A stretch of DNA of 64,000 bases from assembly GCA_013365325.1 (NCBI GenBank), contig JABVXV010000060.1, positions 124,001 through 188,000 on the forward strand, written 5' to 3'. Made by a program: the position numbers and the translations under genes. A model generated the notes under the pieces. That model was not told the origin of the DNA. It did no database searches and saw only the letters and a program-made list of their open reading frames with translations. The stretch is from Dipetalonema caudispina (Eukaryota; Nematoda; Chromadorea; Rhabditida; Onchocercidae). Shown piece after piece: positions 31,501 through 48,938 of this stretch. Numbering within the stretch: the first letter of the stretch is position 1; each line of letters begins with the position of its first letter.

Positions 31501-31597
31501 TGTTCGTTGTTCGTCCTATATCACTGTATCGCTGTTGGATATATCCAAAACAGTTCCTTCGTTGATGATACTTCAATACAGCACTATACGTCTCCAT
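16517..31597 (-). CDS. prx-1: Peroxisome biogenesis factor 1 (PEX1), double AAA+ ATPase
   Basis: With PEX6 it forms the motor that pulls the PEX5 receptor off the peroxisomal membrane. Exons: 31597-31496, 31133-30966, 30849-30772, 30226-30112, 29370-29041, 28881-28751, 28452-28318, 28226-28112, 27855-27743, 27530-27415, 27228-27026, 26764-26609, 26448-26309, 19458-19311, 19072-18897, 18665-18531, 18294-18230, 17962-17820, 17643-17540, 17079-16905, 16665-16517. Every phase agrees; 998 residues, as expected for a nematode PEX1. The N-domain has [11 protein letters not shown], then [15 protein letters not shown]1 has Walker [10 protein letters not shown] and a non-catalytic Walker B ([11 protein letters not shown]). 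The linker [11 protein letters not shown] leads into D2 with Walker [22 protein letters not shown], Walker [15 protein letters not shown] and the arginine-finger region [21 protein letters not shown]1 and D2 are split by a 6.85-kb intron (19459-26308) holding an opposite-strand gene. PEX6 and other AAA proteins fit less well ([12 protein letters not shown]...[10 protein letters not shown]). Confidence 0.94.
17313..17388. repeat. Two-copy 38-bp tandem duplication in a PEX1 intron
   Basis: The unit CGATTTATCGACCTTCTATC, continuing ACAATTCCAAAATTGA, occurs at 17313 and again at 17351 with one substitution. It lies in the intron between exons 17643-17540 and 17079-16905 of PEX1. The near-identity implies a recent duplication. 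Confidence 0.85.
22105..22172. repeat. 68-base hairpin upstream of the nested CRAL-TRIO gene
   Basis: CGACAGGGAAAAATGAA (22121-22137) faces TTCATTTTCCCTGTCG (22144-22159) across a six-base loop, with one bulged A. The flanks TTATTAG and CTAATAA continue the stem outside an internal loop. The shape and size resemble a microRNA precursor, but a transposon footprint is equally possible. It sits within the PEX1 intron, about 120 bases before the nested gene's ATG. Confidence 0.65.
22291..22294 (+). promoter_or_regulatory. Candidate trans-splice acceptor of the nested gene
   Basis: TTTTATTTCAG ends at 22290 and AAAG then leads straight into the ATG at 22295. A strong 3' splice site with no coding exon before it is the usual sign of spliced-leader addition in nematodes. 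An upstream non-coding exon would look the same. Confidence 0.4.
22295..25452 (+). CDS. CRAL-TRIO (Sec14-like) and GOLD domain protein, nested in a PEX1 intron
   Basis: Sec14-like lipid-binding/transfer protein with a C-terminal GOLD domain, the group called CTG in C. elegans; the ligand cannot be told. Exons: 22295-22399, 22686-22817, 22945-23082, 23332-23418, 23785-23931, 24121-24303, probably 24528-24575, a GOLD exon ending at 24861 (start uncertain, about 24634-24690), and 25132-25452. All defined junctions are phase 0. The N-terminal helical part has [16 protein letters not shown] (the usual D-x-D-F-N-x-x-R-F/W block). The lipid-binding fold has a conserved [12 protein letters not shown] strand, [15 protein letters not shown], and [10 protein letters not shown]. 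The GOLD domain has [28 protein letters not shown] and [16 protein letters not shown]. The last exon is read through a possible GT to a stop at 25452, so the final residues are provisional. It lies entirely inside the sense-opposite PEX1 intron. Confidence 0.85.
26161..26275. repeat. Long inverted repeat (35-bp arms) beside a PEX1 5' splice site
   Basis: The 35-base arm at 26161-26195 is the reverse complement of 26241-26275 with only two differences; key shared core CATTTTGATAA...ATCTGTTATTAGATT. The 45-base loop has its own stem, GCATTC-CTCT-GAATGC. In PEX1 pre-mRNA it would fold 34 bases after the donor of the giant intron. It may be a MITE-like element or a functional intronic structure; I cannot tell which. 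Confidence 0.85.
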
Positions 31598-32089
31598 CAA
31601 TTAGATATTATCATTAACATAAAATCGAAATTCACTAATCTGAAATTAACACCACCCCTTTTTAATTAGCTTTATTGAAACTATTGCGACAATTGCACAC
31701 ATTGTACAATACCGCCTGCATTTAACAAATGATTTTATGATAAAGTGATGAAAAAAGAGTGTATGGTAAACATAGAGGTTACAGGTATGTTGTGTGTAGC
31801 GAAAGATTTAGGCGTAGAGAATACACGTGGCATTAAAGTGAGAGAAGGTTTGGCTGTTAGTAAATATTTTAATTAGAAGATTTTAGAATATTGAAATAAT
31901 TAAGAATAATGAAAAGAGTAATTGAATTTGGAACTGAAATCTTATCTTTCAATTATTGCTTAAAAATTGAAATGGATGGATTTCTTTAAGGGGATGAAAT
32001 TAATAGTTGTTAAATATTTTAGTTTTCTATCTTCTCGTTTTTTTTTTGTGTTACTTTTATATTTGGCAATATTTTGATGTGTTGAAGGT
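31598..32089. promoter_or_regulatory. Shared intergenic region between divergent PEX1 and STT3
   Basis: 492 bp separate the two start codons, which point away from each other, so both promoters and 5' UTRs must fit here. AT-rich, with no clear TATA or operator motif. No coding frame is supported. Confidence 0.55.
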
Positions 32090-38671
<6,582 letters not shown>

Positions 38672-40477
38672 AGCGTGTTCTTGCAACGAATTTTGTTACA
38701 TTTCTTGCAGATAGGTGATTTGTTGTTAAAGTAATTTACTGTTTCAGTAATTTATAATACATTGTTATGTTATTGCTGATGTTCCGGTAGGATTTTGTCT
38801 TTTATTAAACAGGGAGAGTTTGTGGTAATTTCAGTGACCATCTTCTCATGCAATAAATTAACTTATTGTGCATAATGAATCAAACTTTACTAGATTTCCA
38901 TATTTAAGAATGCATAGATTCAACAATACTTTGGGACAACACTTTAATGAAGGTTGACAGAGTTTAAGTGTTAGGCCATCTTCACATTTCAGTAACCTAT
39001 GACATACATTACAAAATGCTAGGATTGTTTCATTTACTTTTAGCATAAAAGTCAGATAGGTGGGATTGTCTACCATAATGTATGTGTATTCTGGTAAATT
39101 ACAATTCTCTTATTCTACGATTTTTTGCTCATCAGAGAGTGGTGCATTTCGATTTGAGCTCACATGGGTTTTTGAGATGCGAAAGTTCCTATTCCAACCA
39201 ACACCAATTATTTATGCTGGACAACTCAGTGAGAGTGGTAACTTATTCTTGTAACTTATGCTTACGAGGTATTATGCTATTGCTGATACAGCAAAGCATG
39301 CACACAACAGCAAATCATGAAAACATGTTGCCTTCAAGCAATAATGAGCTTGTTTGCAGAAGTGGGGAAACATCTTCGAAATATCTTACTTCAAATGATT
39401 TACAATTCTGGAATACATGGAAACACGGGAAGTTATATACATATTGCCGGTCTGAGTACGTAAAATAGTTATTGGGGAGGAAATGATACAAGGGAAACAA
39501 ATCGTCATACAAACTTAACAATTCTTTCTTCACGGTAGTAATTATTTCAATTTATTGTTTTTGTTAATTTGCTTGGATGAAATCATGACATTTCAAAATC
39601 TATCGTACCTATTAACAATAAATTTATGTGGACTTATCAAGCCGTAACTCACATGAGTTGCAATTTCCAATTACGATCGCTTTTTACAGTTAAGATTGGG
39701 TAAAGGAAGTGGTGTAGGAAGAAAGATGAAAGCACCTTTCACCCCCGTTATTCCGAAAGAAATGCATATGTTGGCTATTTAAATTCATTGTAATCGTGAT
39801 GAATGATGCTAATCTTTTCTTTTTTTATTATATCAAAGTACCTATTACTTACTACTCCGATATCTATTAAACCAAAGACTTGGGATGTTCCTCTGGAACC
39901 ACTTAATCATATAGATCTTCATTCTCTATCCCTCCCAAAAATGCTGAAGTCGTTGGTTTACTCTCCTATCTTTCGAAGAATTGTCATTGTTGGCCCAGAA
40001 AAAAATGTTAAGAAACGAGAGTGCTGCTTAACAGAAATTGTAACTAACAACACATAGTCAATCTAAATTGAAATTATACTTTTAAAATATCGTAGTGTCC
40101 TATAAATACCCCTACGACCACGTCGAGCTACTGTGGTTGTGTAAATGATACTACAGTTCCCCTATACATAAAGATAATATTAGATCGTCGGTACTATTAT
40201 GTTTCTAACTGAATCCCCTAGCTCCAACAGCTTACTGACATCAATACGAAAATATTTAAATCTATTGCTAATAATGATCACTGCCGAAATCAGGCCTGAA
40301 TTTCATAACATATTGCCATGGAGTTATCTAAAAAGCCTTTCCATACTAAAGGACAGAATAACAAAGACATTCCGACCGGTAGAATTTATAAGTGAATAAA
40401 CCATGTGACAGCAGACATCATTCAAACTATGCTTGTTAGAAACCACGGTGACTGCAGAAGTTCTCATCAACACGACA
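38672..40477. other. Spacer between convergent STT3 and CHIP genes
   Basis: 1.8 kb between two 3' ends. The longest open frame (39082-39468, plus, 128 codons) has no motif I recognise and no splice logic. Nothing else is supported; some of it must be 3' UTR. Confidence 0.45.
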
Positions 40478-43400
40478 TCAAGCATCGATAGCCCACTGAT
40501 TTTCACTTAAGAAATGATCTACCACCTGAAACTGCAGTTTTTTTTATGAAAAATTGATTGAATTACACGGATGATACAATACAGGCGAAGTCTACCTCGA
40601 GTTGAACAATTTGAAGGGATCCATTCGTAAATGATTAAGGATCAAAGCTTAGGAAGATATAGATTTGAGAACAAAATTCGTGACTTAAATTTAAATCATA
40701 AAGGGATCAGAATCACTGAGCTATGGATTGTTGAAAAGTGGTCTTTGAAACTACATTTTAAAAGAAAAAAGAAAGAACGAACAATCTAAAAGCGTTCTGA
40801 TCGATAGAAGTTAGAATCGCAAGACCATGCGTTGGCAATAATAAATAGCAACAGACTGAACGAAGCAATGACTGCAGAAGCTATCGCTAACGTAAATGAT
40901 TTTGGGAAAATAATGCCCTACATGACAATCGAAAGTCAAAAGTTATGTAGAGCAAACTGTTGTCTTAAGCAGGAGAGCAATAACTAAATCAATATAATTA
41001 AGACTAGTAATAGAGAAGATAATCATGACAATCTCTCGTACCCATTATTTGATGACATGCTAGTTAGGATGAAAAAATATGGTTTTGCAAAACATGATTT
41101 TAATTTAAAAAATATTTCATATCAAATACTAGTACTCTATAGAAAGCAGAGTATTAACATTCTTTTGCTACCATCTTTTATTCGGCTAATACAAAAGTAT
41201 CCGGGTAACTGGGTCTTTGCAAATGTTGAAATTTGCTGCCTTATAGTGAGATGTATTCTCAAACATATACAATTTTAATGCTCCCTTCTTGCTTGACGTT
41301 TTTATGCTAATGACTTATTCTTCCTTGCTTATTCTATTTGAATGATTTTCTACGAGTTCAAAAGAAGAAACTCGCAATATCAACAGTGTGTTTGGCCTAA
41401 GAATTACTTACAAACGTTCAGTGTAGTGGTGATTCAAGAAATTCAACGAAGGAAACAAAGACCTTGAAGATGAAGAGCGTAGTAACTGGTCATCGGAAGT
41501 TGACGACGACCAACTGAGAACAATTATCGAAGTTAATCCTCCTATAACTACACGAGAAATTGCTGAAAAACTCAATGTCAGCCATCCTACGGTTTGGTCG
41601 TTCGACGTTCCAAGTAAATCGGTAAGGTGAAAAAGTCCGATAAGTGGGGGCTGATCTCATGGACTGTCCAGTGGTCAAAAAAATCGCAGTTTTGAAGTGT
41701 CCTCTTTTATTCTACAACCAAACGAACCATTTCTCGATCGAGAGATAGTTTGATTACGACCGTCAATTGATTCATAGAGATTATGAGTCGTCATAAAGTT
41801 AATTTTGTCTGAAGACACAAATACTTTTGTGTCAACCTAATATATCCCATCTATTTACTCTTTTGTCAAAAATATTAAGCCATAAAAACAAGAAAATTTG
41901 AACAAAGTATACCTCCTTCATAGCAAGATTAGGTATAAGCTGATCAGCAGTAAGCGGTGCTCGAGTAACTGGATCAAAATGACCAACTCGTTGCAAATGT
42001 TCCTTAATATCAGCACGATCATATGTTATCCCGCTCGGAGTTATCACAGGATCGCGTAACATTTCGAAACTGATTTTACCACATAAATAATCAGGGACCT
42101 CTCTTTTTCGCCTTTTTTCATCGACCTGAAAATTAAAAAATTCCATCTGAACTACTCTCTTCTTCCATTACCTTCTTTTAGTCAGTGCTTATCAAATAAC
42201 AGAGACTGAATAGAAAAAAAAAAAACTCTATCTCTCTCTTAACATGAACGACCTTTTAAAGGAGAGAAAAACAATCATGTTTTTCAAAGAGATCCATTAC
42301 AACTGTTGGTCTGATATAAAGCAATTTACAAATCAGACGTGCATACAAAACCTCATCAAATTTTAGATTACCTGTGCAAACAAACTGTTCAATTTATCTT
42401 TGGATGATTGCGCTTCCATTTTCAACGCCGTCTCCTCACTCTCCAAATCCATCTCTTCAGTTATAACTTCACTGTTTTCGCTATTTTCACATTTTTCTTT
42501 CAGTTTCCGCAATTTCCTTGCAAGGTCATTATCAATAAGACCATTTAAGTATGCTTGTAGTTCAATTTCTTGTTTTATTCTGAAATTCTATACAGGTTAA
42601 TGTCGATTATGGGCCAGAAGATAAAATTCGAACAAAGAATTTCGAAATCAGTAATAATGAAAAAGATCTAATTCGCAATAGGAAAAAGGTGAAAACTAAA
42701 AACCGTTTCTCTTCTTCTCTCCTGAATATTTCTTTCTTCGCAACTCGGATTTGTGCTGTTATTTCGTCACCAAAATTCAGTTTTTGATTGCGCGCCAAAT
42801 CATTCGCACGTGTAAGTACTTTCAAAGCTTCGTCAAAATGTCCCAACTGTACACATGTTCGACCAAGGAAAAAATTTGCCTACAGTTCATAAAACCATGA
42901 AAGCATTTAGCACAGTTTGAGAACGAAAAATAGTGAATTTATTAGAATTGTTAGGACTAAAATTGATGACGGATTCTACCGAGGAACGAATAACGTTTGG
43001 AGTTATTCAATAAGTTTCATTGTGCAAGCATGGACAAGCATATTTCCACAGCGGCGAATTTCAGTTACTTCATTAAGCTCTCATGGTCTCCACTATTGCT
43101 GCCTTTGAGTGACTGATCTTGACAAAATTTCGTTGTTGAGATTCAAAGCGTTCGAGATTAAAAAGCCGGCTACCAAAACTCAGGCATCGATGGTTAAGCA
43201 GTCATTACTTCGTTATCTAAGATAACTAAACTTTCCAATGAAAAAAAAAGTAGTAAGAAATTACCTTAACATTTTTGCGATCCAAATCCAAAGCTTTTTT
43301 GCAATCATCTTCAGCTTTCTCCCACTGCATTGTTTGCATGTAACATAAAGCTCGATTGGTAAAATAAGTTGGAATCACTGGATTGTTAATTATAGCTCTA

Positions 43401-43927
43401 AAATTAACTAATATCTGACCAAATGCGCGATCAGAAGAGCAAAGTACTGAACATTGGACGATGTAGAAAACCTTCCCTGTATGTCCAAAATTTTATCCAT
43501 AATCTCTATGATTATAGGAGGAAAACACTACAAAAAAGAGCAACACAGAAAAGCGAAAAGATTGCAGAAAAACGAACTGAGCAAGAATTCCTTAACACAA
43601 ACGTCAGCGGAACTAATGACAAGCCAATAAAATTTAGTTATTCTGCTGCAAGCTGTGGAAGATGTAACAAGATTTATAAGAATTTTTTTTTTTTGCAAAC
43701 ATTTTGTTAAATAAATTAATAATGTCGATAAATGTGCAGATGTCTATATAGAATGTCTTAAGTGCAAGAATGCTAACCACAGCAATAGATTACATAACGT
43801 GAAGAGATGAAAGTTATCGGGCTAAGAGAACTAACCGACTATAAGCACTGATAGCATCTTCATAACGATGCTGCTGATAAAAACAATTACCGGTCTCCTT
43901 GAGCTCTTCTGCCACATGTGCAGACAT
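40478..43927 (-). CDS. chn-1: CHIP/STUB1 co-chaperone E3 ubiquitin ligase
   Basis: Binds the C-terminal EEVD of Hsp70/Hsp90 and ubiquitinates their clients. Exons: 43927-43836, 43397-43265, 42879-42704, 42579-42372, 42125-41913, 40525-40478; all phases agree, 289 residues (the family is about 270-300). Three TPRs occupy the N-terminal half: [19 protein letters not shown] carries the clamp Lys and Asn, [12 protein letters not shown] the second Asn, and KANFFLGR... the third repeat. A coiled-coil region runs from [10 protein letters not shown] to [12 protein letters not shown]. The U-box is [20 protein letters not shown]...[19 protein letters not shown]. The tiny last exon [15 protein letters not shown] matches the usual VIDAFISENGW tail and lies 1.4 kb beyond the U-box exon, across an intron carrying a mariner relic. 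The ATG directly follows GGTTTCAG, so it may be trans-spliced right at the start codon. Confidence 0.95.
41345..41775 (+). pseudogene. Decayed mariner-family transposase fragment
   Basis: A Tc1/mariner transposase remnant, antisense in the last CHIP intron. Readable blocks in shifting frames: [17 protein letters not shown] (frame-shifted from the usual W-F-K-K-F), [10 protein letters not shown], then [20 protein letters not shown] and [13 protein letters not shown], the helix-turn-helix. After a frameshift come [11 protein letters not shown], and then [13 protein letters not shown], corresponding to the region just before the first catalytic Asp. The DDD catalytic core beyond this is missing or unrecognisable and several frameshifts are present, so it cannot be active. 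Terminal inverted repeats were not found. Confidence 0.8.
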
Positions 43928-45299
43928 CTGAAACCATTCGAGTGATCAGTAAACAAATGTCGAATGAACTGTGTGAAATAATCCTCAAAAGTATTCCTTT
44001 AGAGTAAAATAAAGTAAAGTTTATTTACCTTCACTAAATGAACACTGACTATCAACAAAGCCACTTATTAACTTCTTAGCATCATTTAACAATGTTAAAA
44101 ATAATGCCCAGACATATCAGAACATGCACCACATATATAGTAAAATATGATTGCCTCATTTTTACTTCAGTAATTATATAAACTTGAATTAACAATTATA
44201 TTCTATGACAGTTGAACTAAACTGAATTTATAATGAACCAAAATGAATCCTAAACTGAGCTAGTAGTTTAGTAATCACATTGGTAAAGGAAACTCTGCTA
44301 ATCGGAGTCATTCTCGGAGAAACCTCAACAGTAGTTGGAGGGTATGTACGAGTGTACAATTATTAAAGTCAGAAAATCTTAAAATAAAACCAAGAATATA
44401 AGTATATCAAATCTTCCCCATTTCTAAGCTAACAGCTGTCTAATACAAAGTTTTGACAGTAACAACAAACACTAATCAATACACACCATCTCACACTTCA
44501 TAAACTTTGCTGTGAGACAGTAAGCATTTCGTAGCGTACCACTCTATACTTGATCATTAGGCCGTATTGCGTTTACGTCTGTTGATCTAGGTCAGGGAGA
44601 AGTTGGTTGTTCACTTGGTGGTGGTCTCTATTTTGTAGCGATGGGTAGTTCGTTGATGTTGTTGGGATGGTTCATCTGCGTTCTTTATGCATGAAGCAGT
44701 ATCTTCACATAGAATTAATTATATCACCTCCACTTGCATGAATTATTGACTACAGTTATTAATTAGAATTCAGTTATGCAACATATAAGAATTCAAATGA
44801 TATGATATATGTGTTTTAGTAGTACACAGACATGTGTACTTTATTGATTGGTTGTCAATAATAAAGAAGTTTAACTTATTTGTATGGATCGAAGTGAATA
44901 TTCGAATGATCCACTTCGGGGAATCAGTCTGCGTCCTTGTCGGAGGACATGATTGTCTGTAGGCTTGGTTTAAAGAGATGGCTAACTAGAAAGAGGACGT
45001 TGCTGAAGAGATGTTTGGGATCAGTCTTAAATCATGGAATACGTCCTTGAAGCTTTTTTTTAACTGACTTATAGAAATGATTTCGTTGAAATCAAAATGG
45101 AACTCTGACATTCCACAATTTCCCAACAGAGCTATTACAATAGGAAATTTCACTACCTCGCTTTATGGAGGAATACTTTGCTTTTATGTTGTTTTGAAGC
45201 TATCGATTGCATTGTCAGGACTTTCCATTTCACTTCCGCAGTTTCAGCTCAGTCACCTCTCAGCTTTGGCATCAAGCTAAAACAAACAATAAAAGGAAG
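43928..45299. other. Spacer between divergent CHIP and importin alpha genes
   Basis: 1.37 kb holding both promoters. Contains a somewhat more GC-rich patch at 44520-44660 but no exon with codon support. A TTTCAG at about 45240 upstream of the importin ATG could be a trans-splice site. Confidence 0.45.
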
Positions 45300-48200
45300 A
45301 TGACGGAGTCGCGACAAACTCAATACAAAAATATGGGCAAAGACAGCGAAGCTCTGAGGAAAAGTCGTGTAGAAAATATTATTTCTATTCGGAAAGATAA
45401 ACGTGAAGAAACATTGTCCAAGCGTCGTAACATACCTGTTGAGTAAGTAATAAAATTAAAATTGCTTGCCACTTGAAACATAACAGTTAAGTTTCAAATC
45501 GTCTACAAGCTCCTCGACTACTTTTTGATGAATGACAAAGTGTAAAGAAGTTTGGAGTGCTGAAAATCCTTTTTTTTTTTGCAAATGTTAGAGAATGTTC
45601 ATCACGAAGGTAAAGTTTGTCTCAGAGAAGGGAATTGCATGGACCAAGTTTTTTAGGTCGCTGGATTCGGATGATGCATCAACAAGTGCAGGTGGTGTAG
45701 TTGTCAATGGAACATACAATCGTAATACTTTGGAAGATATTGTCAAGAAAGCGAGCAGTCAAGATCAGGAGGTACAGCTCTCAGCTGTGCAACAAGTGGG
45801 TCATTTTAGAAATTTGTTATCATCGTTTGTTGAAGTCAAGAGTCTAGTTGGAATAATTTCTACAAGAAGTTAAAGAAAATGCATTGCATGAAAACTTAGA
45901 AAGCCAAGAATTAGATTATCAATGAAGAAACAACTGAGCATGCTAAAAAAAATTGTTACAAAATATTCAGTTATCAGAGCTAGCATATTTCAGGCACGAA
46001 AATTGCTCTCATCTGATCGTAATCCGCCAATTGATGATTTGATTGCATCTGGTATTTTGCCGATATTGGTGCAGTGTTTAAGTTCCAATAAGTAGGTTTT
46101 AACATTAAGGTGGGAATAGCATGCATTTAAAGCATGCTATTCAAGAATGTTATGTTACGGGAGGCTAGCGTTCGGACCCAGTAAGTTGCAAATAATATGG
46201 AGTCCTTAAAATAGTGACACATGATTTTCTCGTTTCATTGGTCGTTAGATTGCTATCGATTGCGCTTTTAGCTGCGTTACTTAACACTACGTCACGAAAG
46301 ATAACAGTCTTTACTTGTAATACTAAATTGCCAAGTTAATTTTCATGGTTTCTTTGTTCTTTATACGTCTGATTTCCATAGATGCAATAAAGTCGGAGAT
46401 TATCTAATAGAACATTGAAATTTGTATAAAGTTACTTTAAAATTTATATGTTACACTTTTTGCAGCGTAACACTGCAATTTGAAGCAGCATGGGCACTGA
46501 CAAATATTGCATCTGGAACTTCGCAACAAACACAGTCTGTTGTTCAGGCTGGTGCTGTGCCCTTGTTCCTGGAACTTTTGTCTTCGGGCAATATGAATGT
46601 TTGTGAACAAGCTGTTTGGGCCCTTGGAAATATTATTGGTTCGTTTTCGAGTACCAAAGTTTTGGAACTATTGTCAAATTGTTGGCCAGAATTGAACAGT
46701 TGGGATAAAATGTAGAAGAAATTGAACTCATAATTATTTTGGTTGCTTAATTTGTAGTTTACTGTTCTTAAATCTTGCAGAAACAAATGAACATAGCCAT
46801 TTCACATAATGCGTTCTTGTTGCATACATTCTTCGTCTTTTTGTTGTAGATTGTAATATGTCTAATGTAAGCTCGAAGTTAAATCTGATTTGGCAAAAAT
46901 TAATTTGTCTTTTTCTTCGTGAATCTTTTCCTTTTTTCTCACTTTCTTCTTAGCTTTTTCCAAACAACTTTTCGACCTTCTGTTTGTGATAGTTTGTCTT
47001 TTAAAAAGAAAAATGGAAATTTCAGGTGATGGACCACATTTCCGCGACTATTGTATTCAGCTTGGAATTGTTGAACCACTGCTAAAATTTATTACACCCG
47101 GCATCCCGATTGGATTCCTTCGTAATGTTACTTGGGTTATCGTCAACTTATGTCGTTCCAAGGCTAGTTATCGACAAAAAATTTTAGTGGCGTGATTGCA
47201 TAGACTAGTAGTTCTGTTACTTGATTCATCGCTAACTTATGTTAGCTAAACGGCAAGTTTTTCAGGATCCTCCACCATCACCAGAAATTGTTCAAACACT
47301 TTTACCAGCGTTAGCTGCCTTGATAAGTCATACGGATCAAAATATATTGGTGGATACTGTGTGGGCATTGTCTTATCTTACGGATGGTGGAAATGAACAA
47401 ATCCAAATGGTCATTAACAGCGGCGTAAGTTCTTTCGTTGTCCAAAGAGAAGTTATAAGATTATCTGTGGTCAAAAATATTTTACATTGTGGCGTCTTTG
47501 GAAATTGTTTTCATTTTAGGTTGTGAGCAACTTGATTCCACTTCTTTCCCATCCGGAAGTAAAGGTCCAAACTGCAGCACTTCGTGCTGTTGGGAACATC
47601 GTTACTGGAACGGATGAGCAGACACAACTTGTTCTGGATTGTGGCGTTTTGCAGCAAATGCCTGCATTACTTTCGCATCAGAAAGAGAAAATAAACAAGG
47701 TCGTATGCATGGTCTTTTTTCGATGTATATCGTTTGAATTTTGTTTCTGCTATTCTTGTAACAGCTGCTTTTGGATTTTCCTTTTCAATTAGTTTTGATG
47801 CTTTTAGGAAGCTGTTTGGTTCCTATCCAACATAACCGCTGGGAACCAAGCTCAAGTGCAAGCTGTGATTGATGCTGGCTTAATGCCAATGATTATTCAT
47901 TTATTGGAAAAGGGAGACTTTCAGACGCAGAAGGTTTTTATTCCGATTACAACAATTTTTCAGTTTGTTATACATGCAATTCGCAAATTTATGTTTACGA
48001 TCTGTAATTTAGGAAGCAGCATGGGCAGTTTCGAATGTAACAATTAGTGGACGTGCCGAACAAGTGGAATATATGGTTTCGCAAGGTGTTATACCACCGT
48101 TTTGTGCCCTACTTTCTATACGTGATTCTCAAATTGTGCAGGTCGTCTTGGATGGCCTCAACAATATTCTCAAGATGGCTGGACCCCGCTCGGAAGCAAT

Positions 48201-48938
48201 CTGTACGATGATTGAAGAATGTGGAGGTGATTGTTTGTTTTTATTTGAGAAGTAGGATTATTTACAATTATTCGACGCAGATTAGTGGTTTTGAATAAAT
48301 TATGTTCTACAGTCTGAGTAAAACTAATATGAATTCTTCCTTTCTATAATATCTGTCCTTATTATAGTGATATCGGTCTAGTAATTTTAATGTATTGGAC
48401 TTCTTGTGTCTCAAGATGCTGTGTGTGCTAATCGATTGAATTGTACTGGAACAAACAATCGTAGGATGGTAGTACACTTGAGGATAGGGTTGGGTTAAAG
48501 AAACAGATGTTGTTGACATGCAGCAGCATATTGAGAACATCCAAGTTCATTACATTGATGTATGAACTAATTTAATGGCTAGGGGACATAAGCGACTTCG
48601 TTTGGTGAACGACATGCTTTTATGTTCTAGATCTTTGATATAAATGAGAAAGACACTGTTTTAAGTTCAAATTATCGGGAAGTTATTGAGAGGAAATTTG
48701 AAAGCTATGTACATTGTTGGCCATGAGGGACTGGAAATTCTTGAATATCGGTGCCGTTTCAGGTCTGGATAAAATTGAACACTTGCAAAATCATGAAAGT
48801 GAAGAAATCTACAAATTGGCTTATGAAATTATCGATAATTACTTTTCGGAAACCGACGATGACGGAATAGCGACTGGCGATCATTTCTTTGAATCGACTC
48901 AGCAGAATGTTCCGTCGGAGGGATTCTCGTTTCAGTAA
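45300..48938 (+). CDS. ima-3: Importin subunit alpha (karyopherin alpha, IMA-3 type)
   Basis: Adaptor that binds classical nuclear localisation signals and, through its IBB, importin beta. Exons: 45300-45442, 45657-45795, 45994-46091, 46466-46638, 47026-47162, 47266-47424, 47520-47699, 47808-47933, 48013-48226, 48763-48938; all in frame, 514 residues. The IBB is basic ([16 protein letters not shown]). About ten armadillo repeats follow, with the NLS-binding W/N ladder visible: [34 protein letters not shown] (Asn replaced by Tyr, as is usual for this repeat), [17 protein letters not shown] and WAVSNVT. The C-terminal helix [20 protein letters not shown] and acidic ETDDDG bind the export factor CAS. 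The ATG at 45300 was chosen because the IBB follows at once. The intron after exon 5 appears to begin with GC rather than GT (AAG|GCTAGT). Confidence 0.97.

Noticed and set aside
39082..39468. 128-codon plus-strand frame downstream of STT3.
   Set aside because: No motif, no codon pattern, no splice logic; probably chance in 3' flanking DNA.
40530..41280. Stretches with moderately open frames that looked like a decayed retroelement next to the mariner relic.
   Set aside because: I could not match any reverse transcriptase or integrase motif, and they fall in the CHIP last intron.
41675..41836. A 53-residue candidate last exon for CHIP starting VDTKVFVSS, antisense to the mariner relic.
   Set aside because: Phase fits and it has an acceptor, but the exon at 40525-40478 encodes the conserved CHIP tail (FLSENQW) and is far better.
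43423..43710. 95-codon plus-strand frame rich in Lys and Arg.
   Set aside because: Lies in the first CHIP intron, opposite strand; no recognisable domain, ends in a poly-T run.
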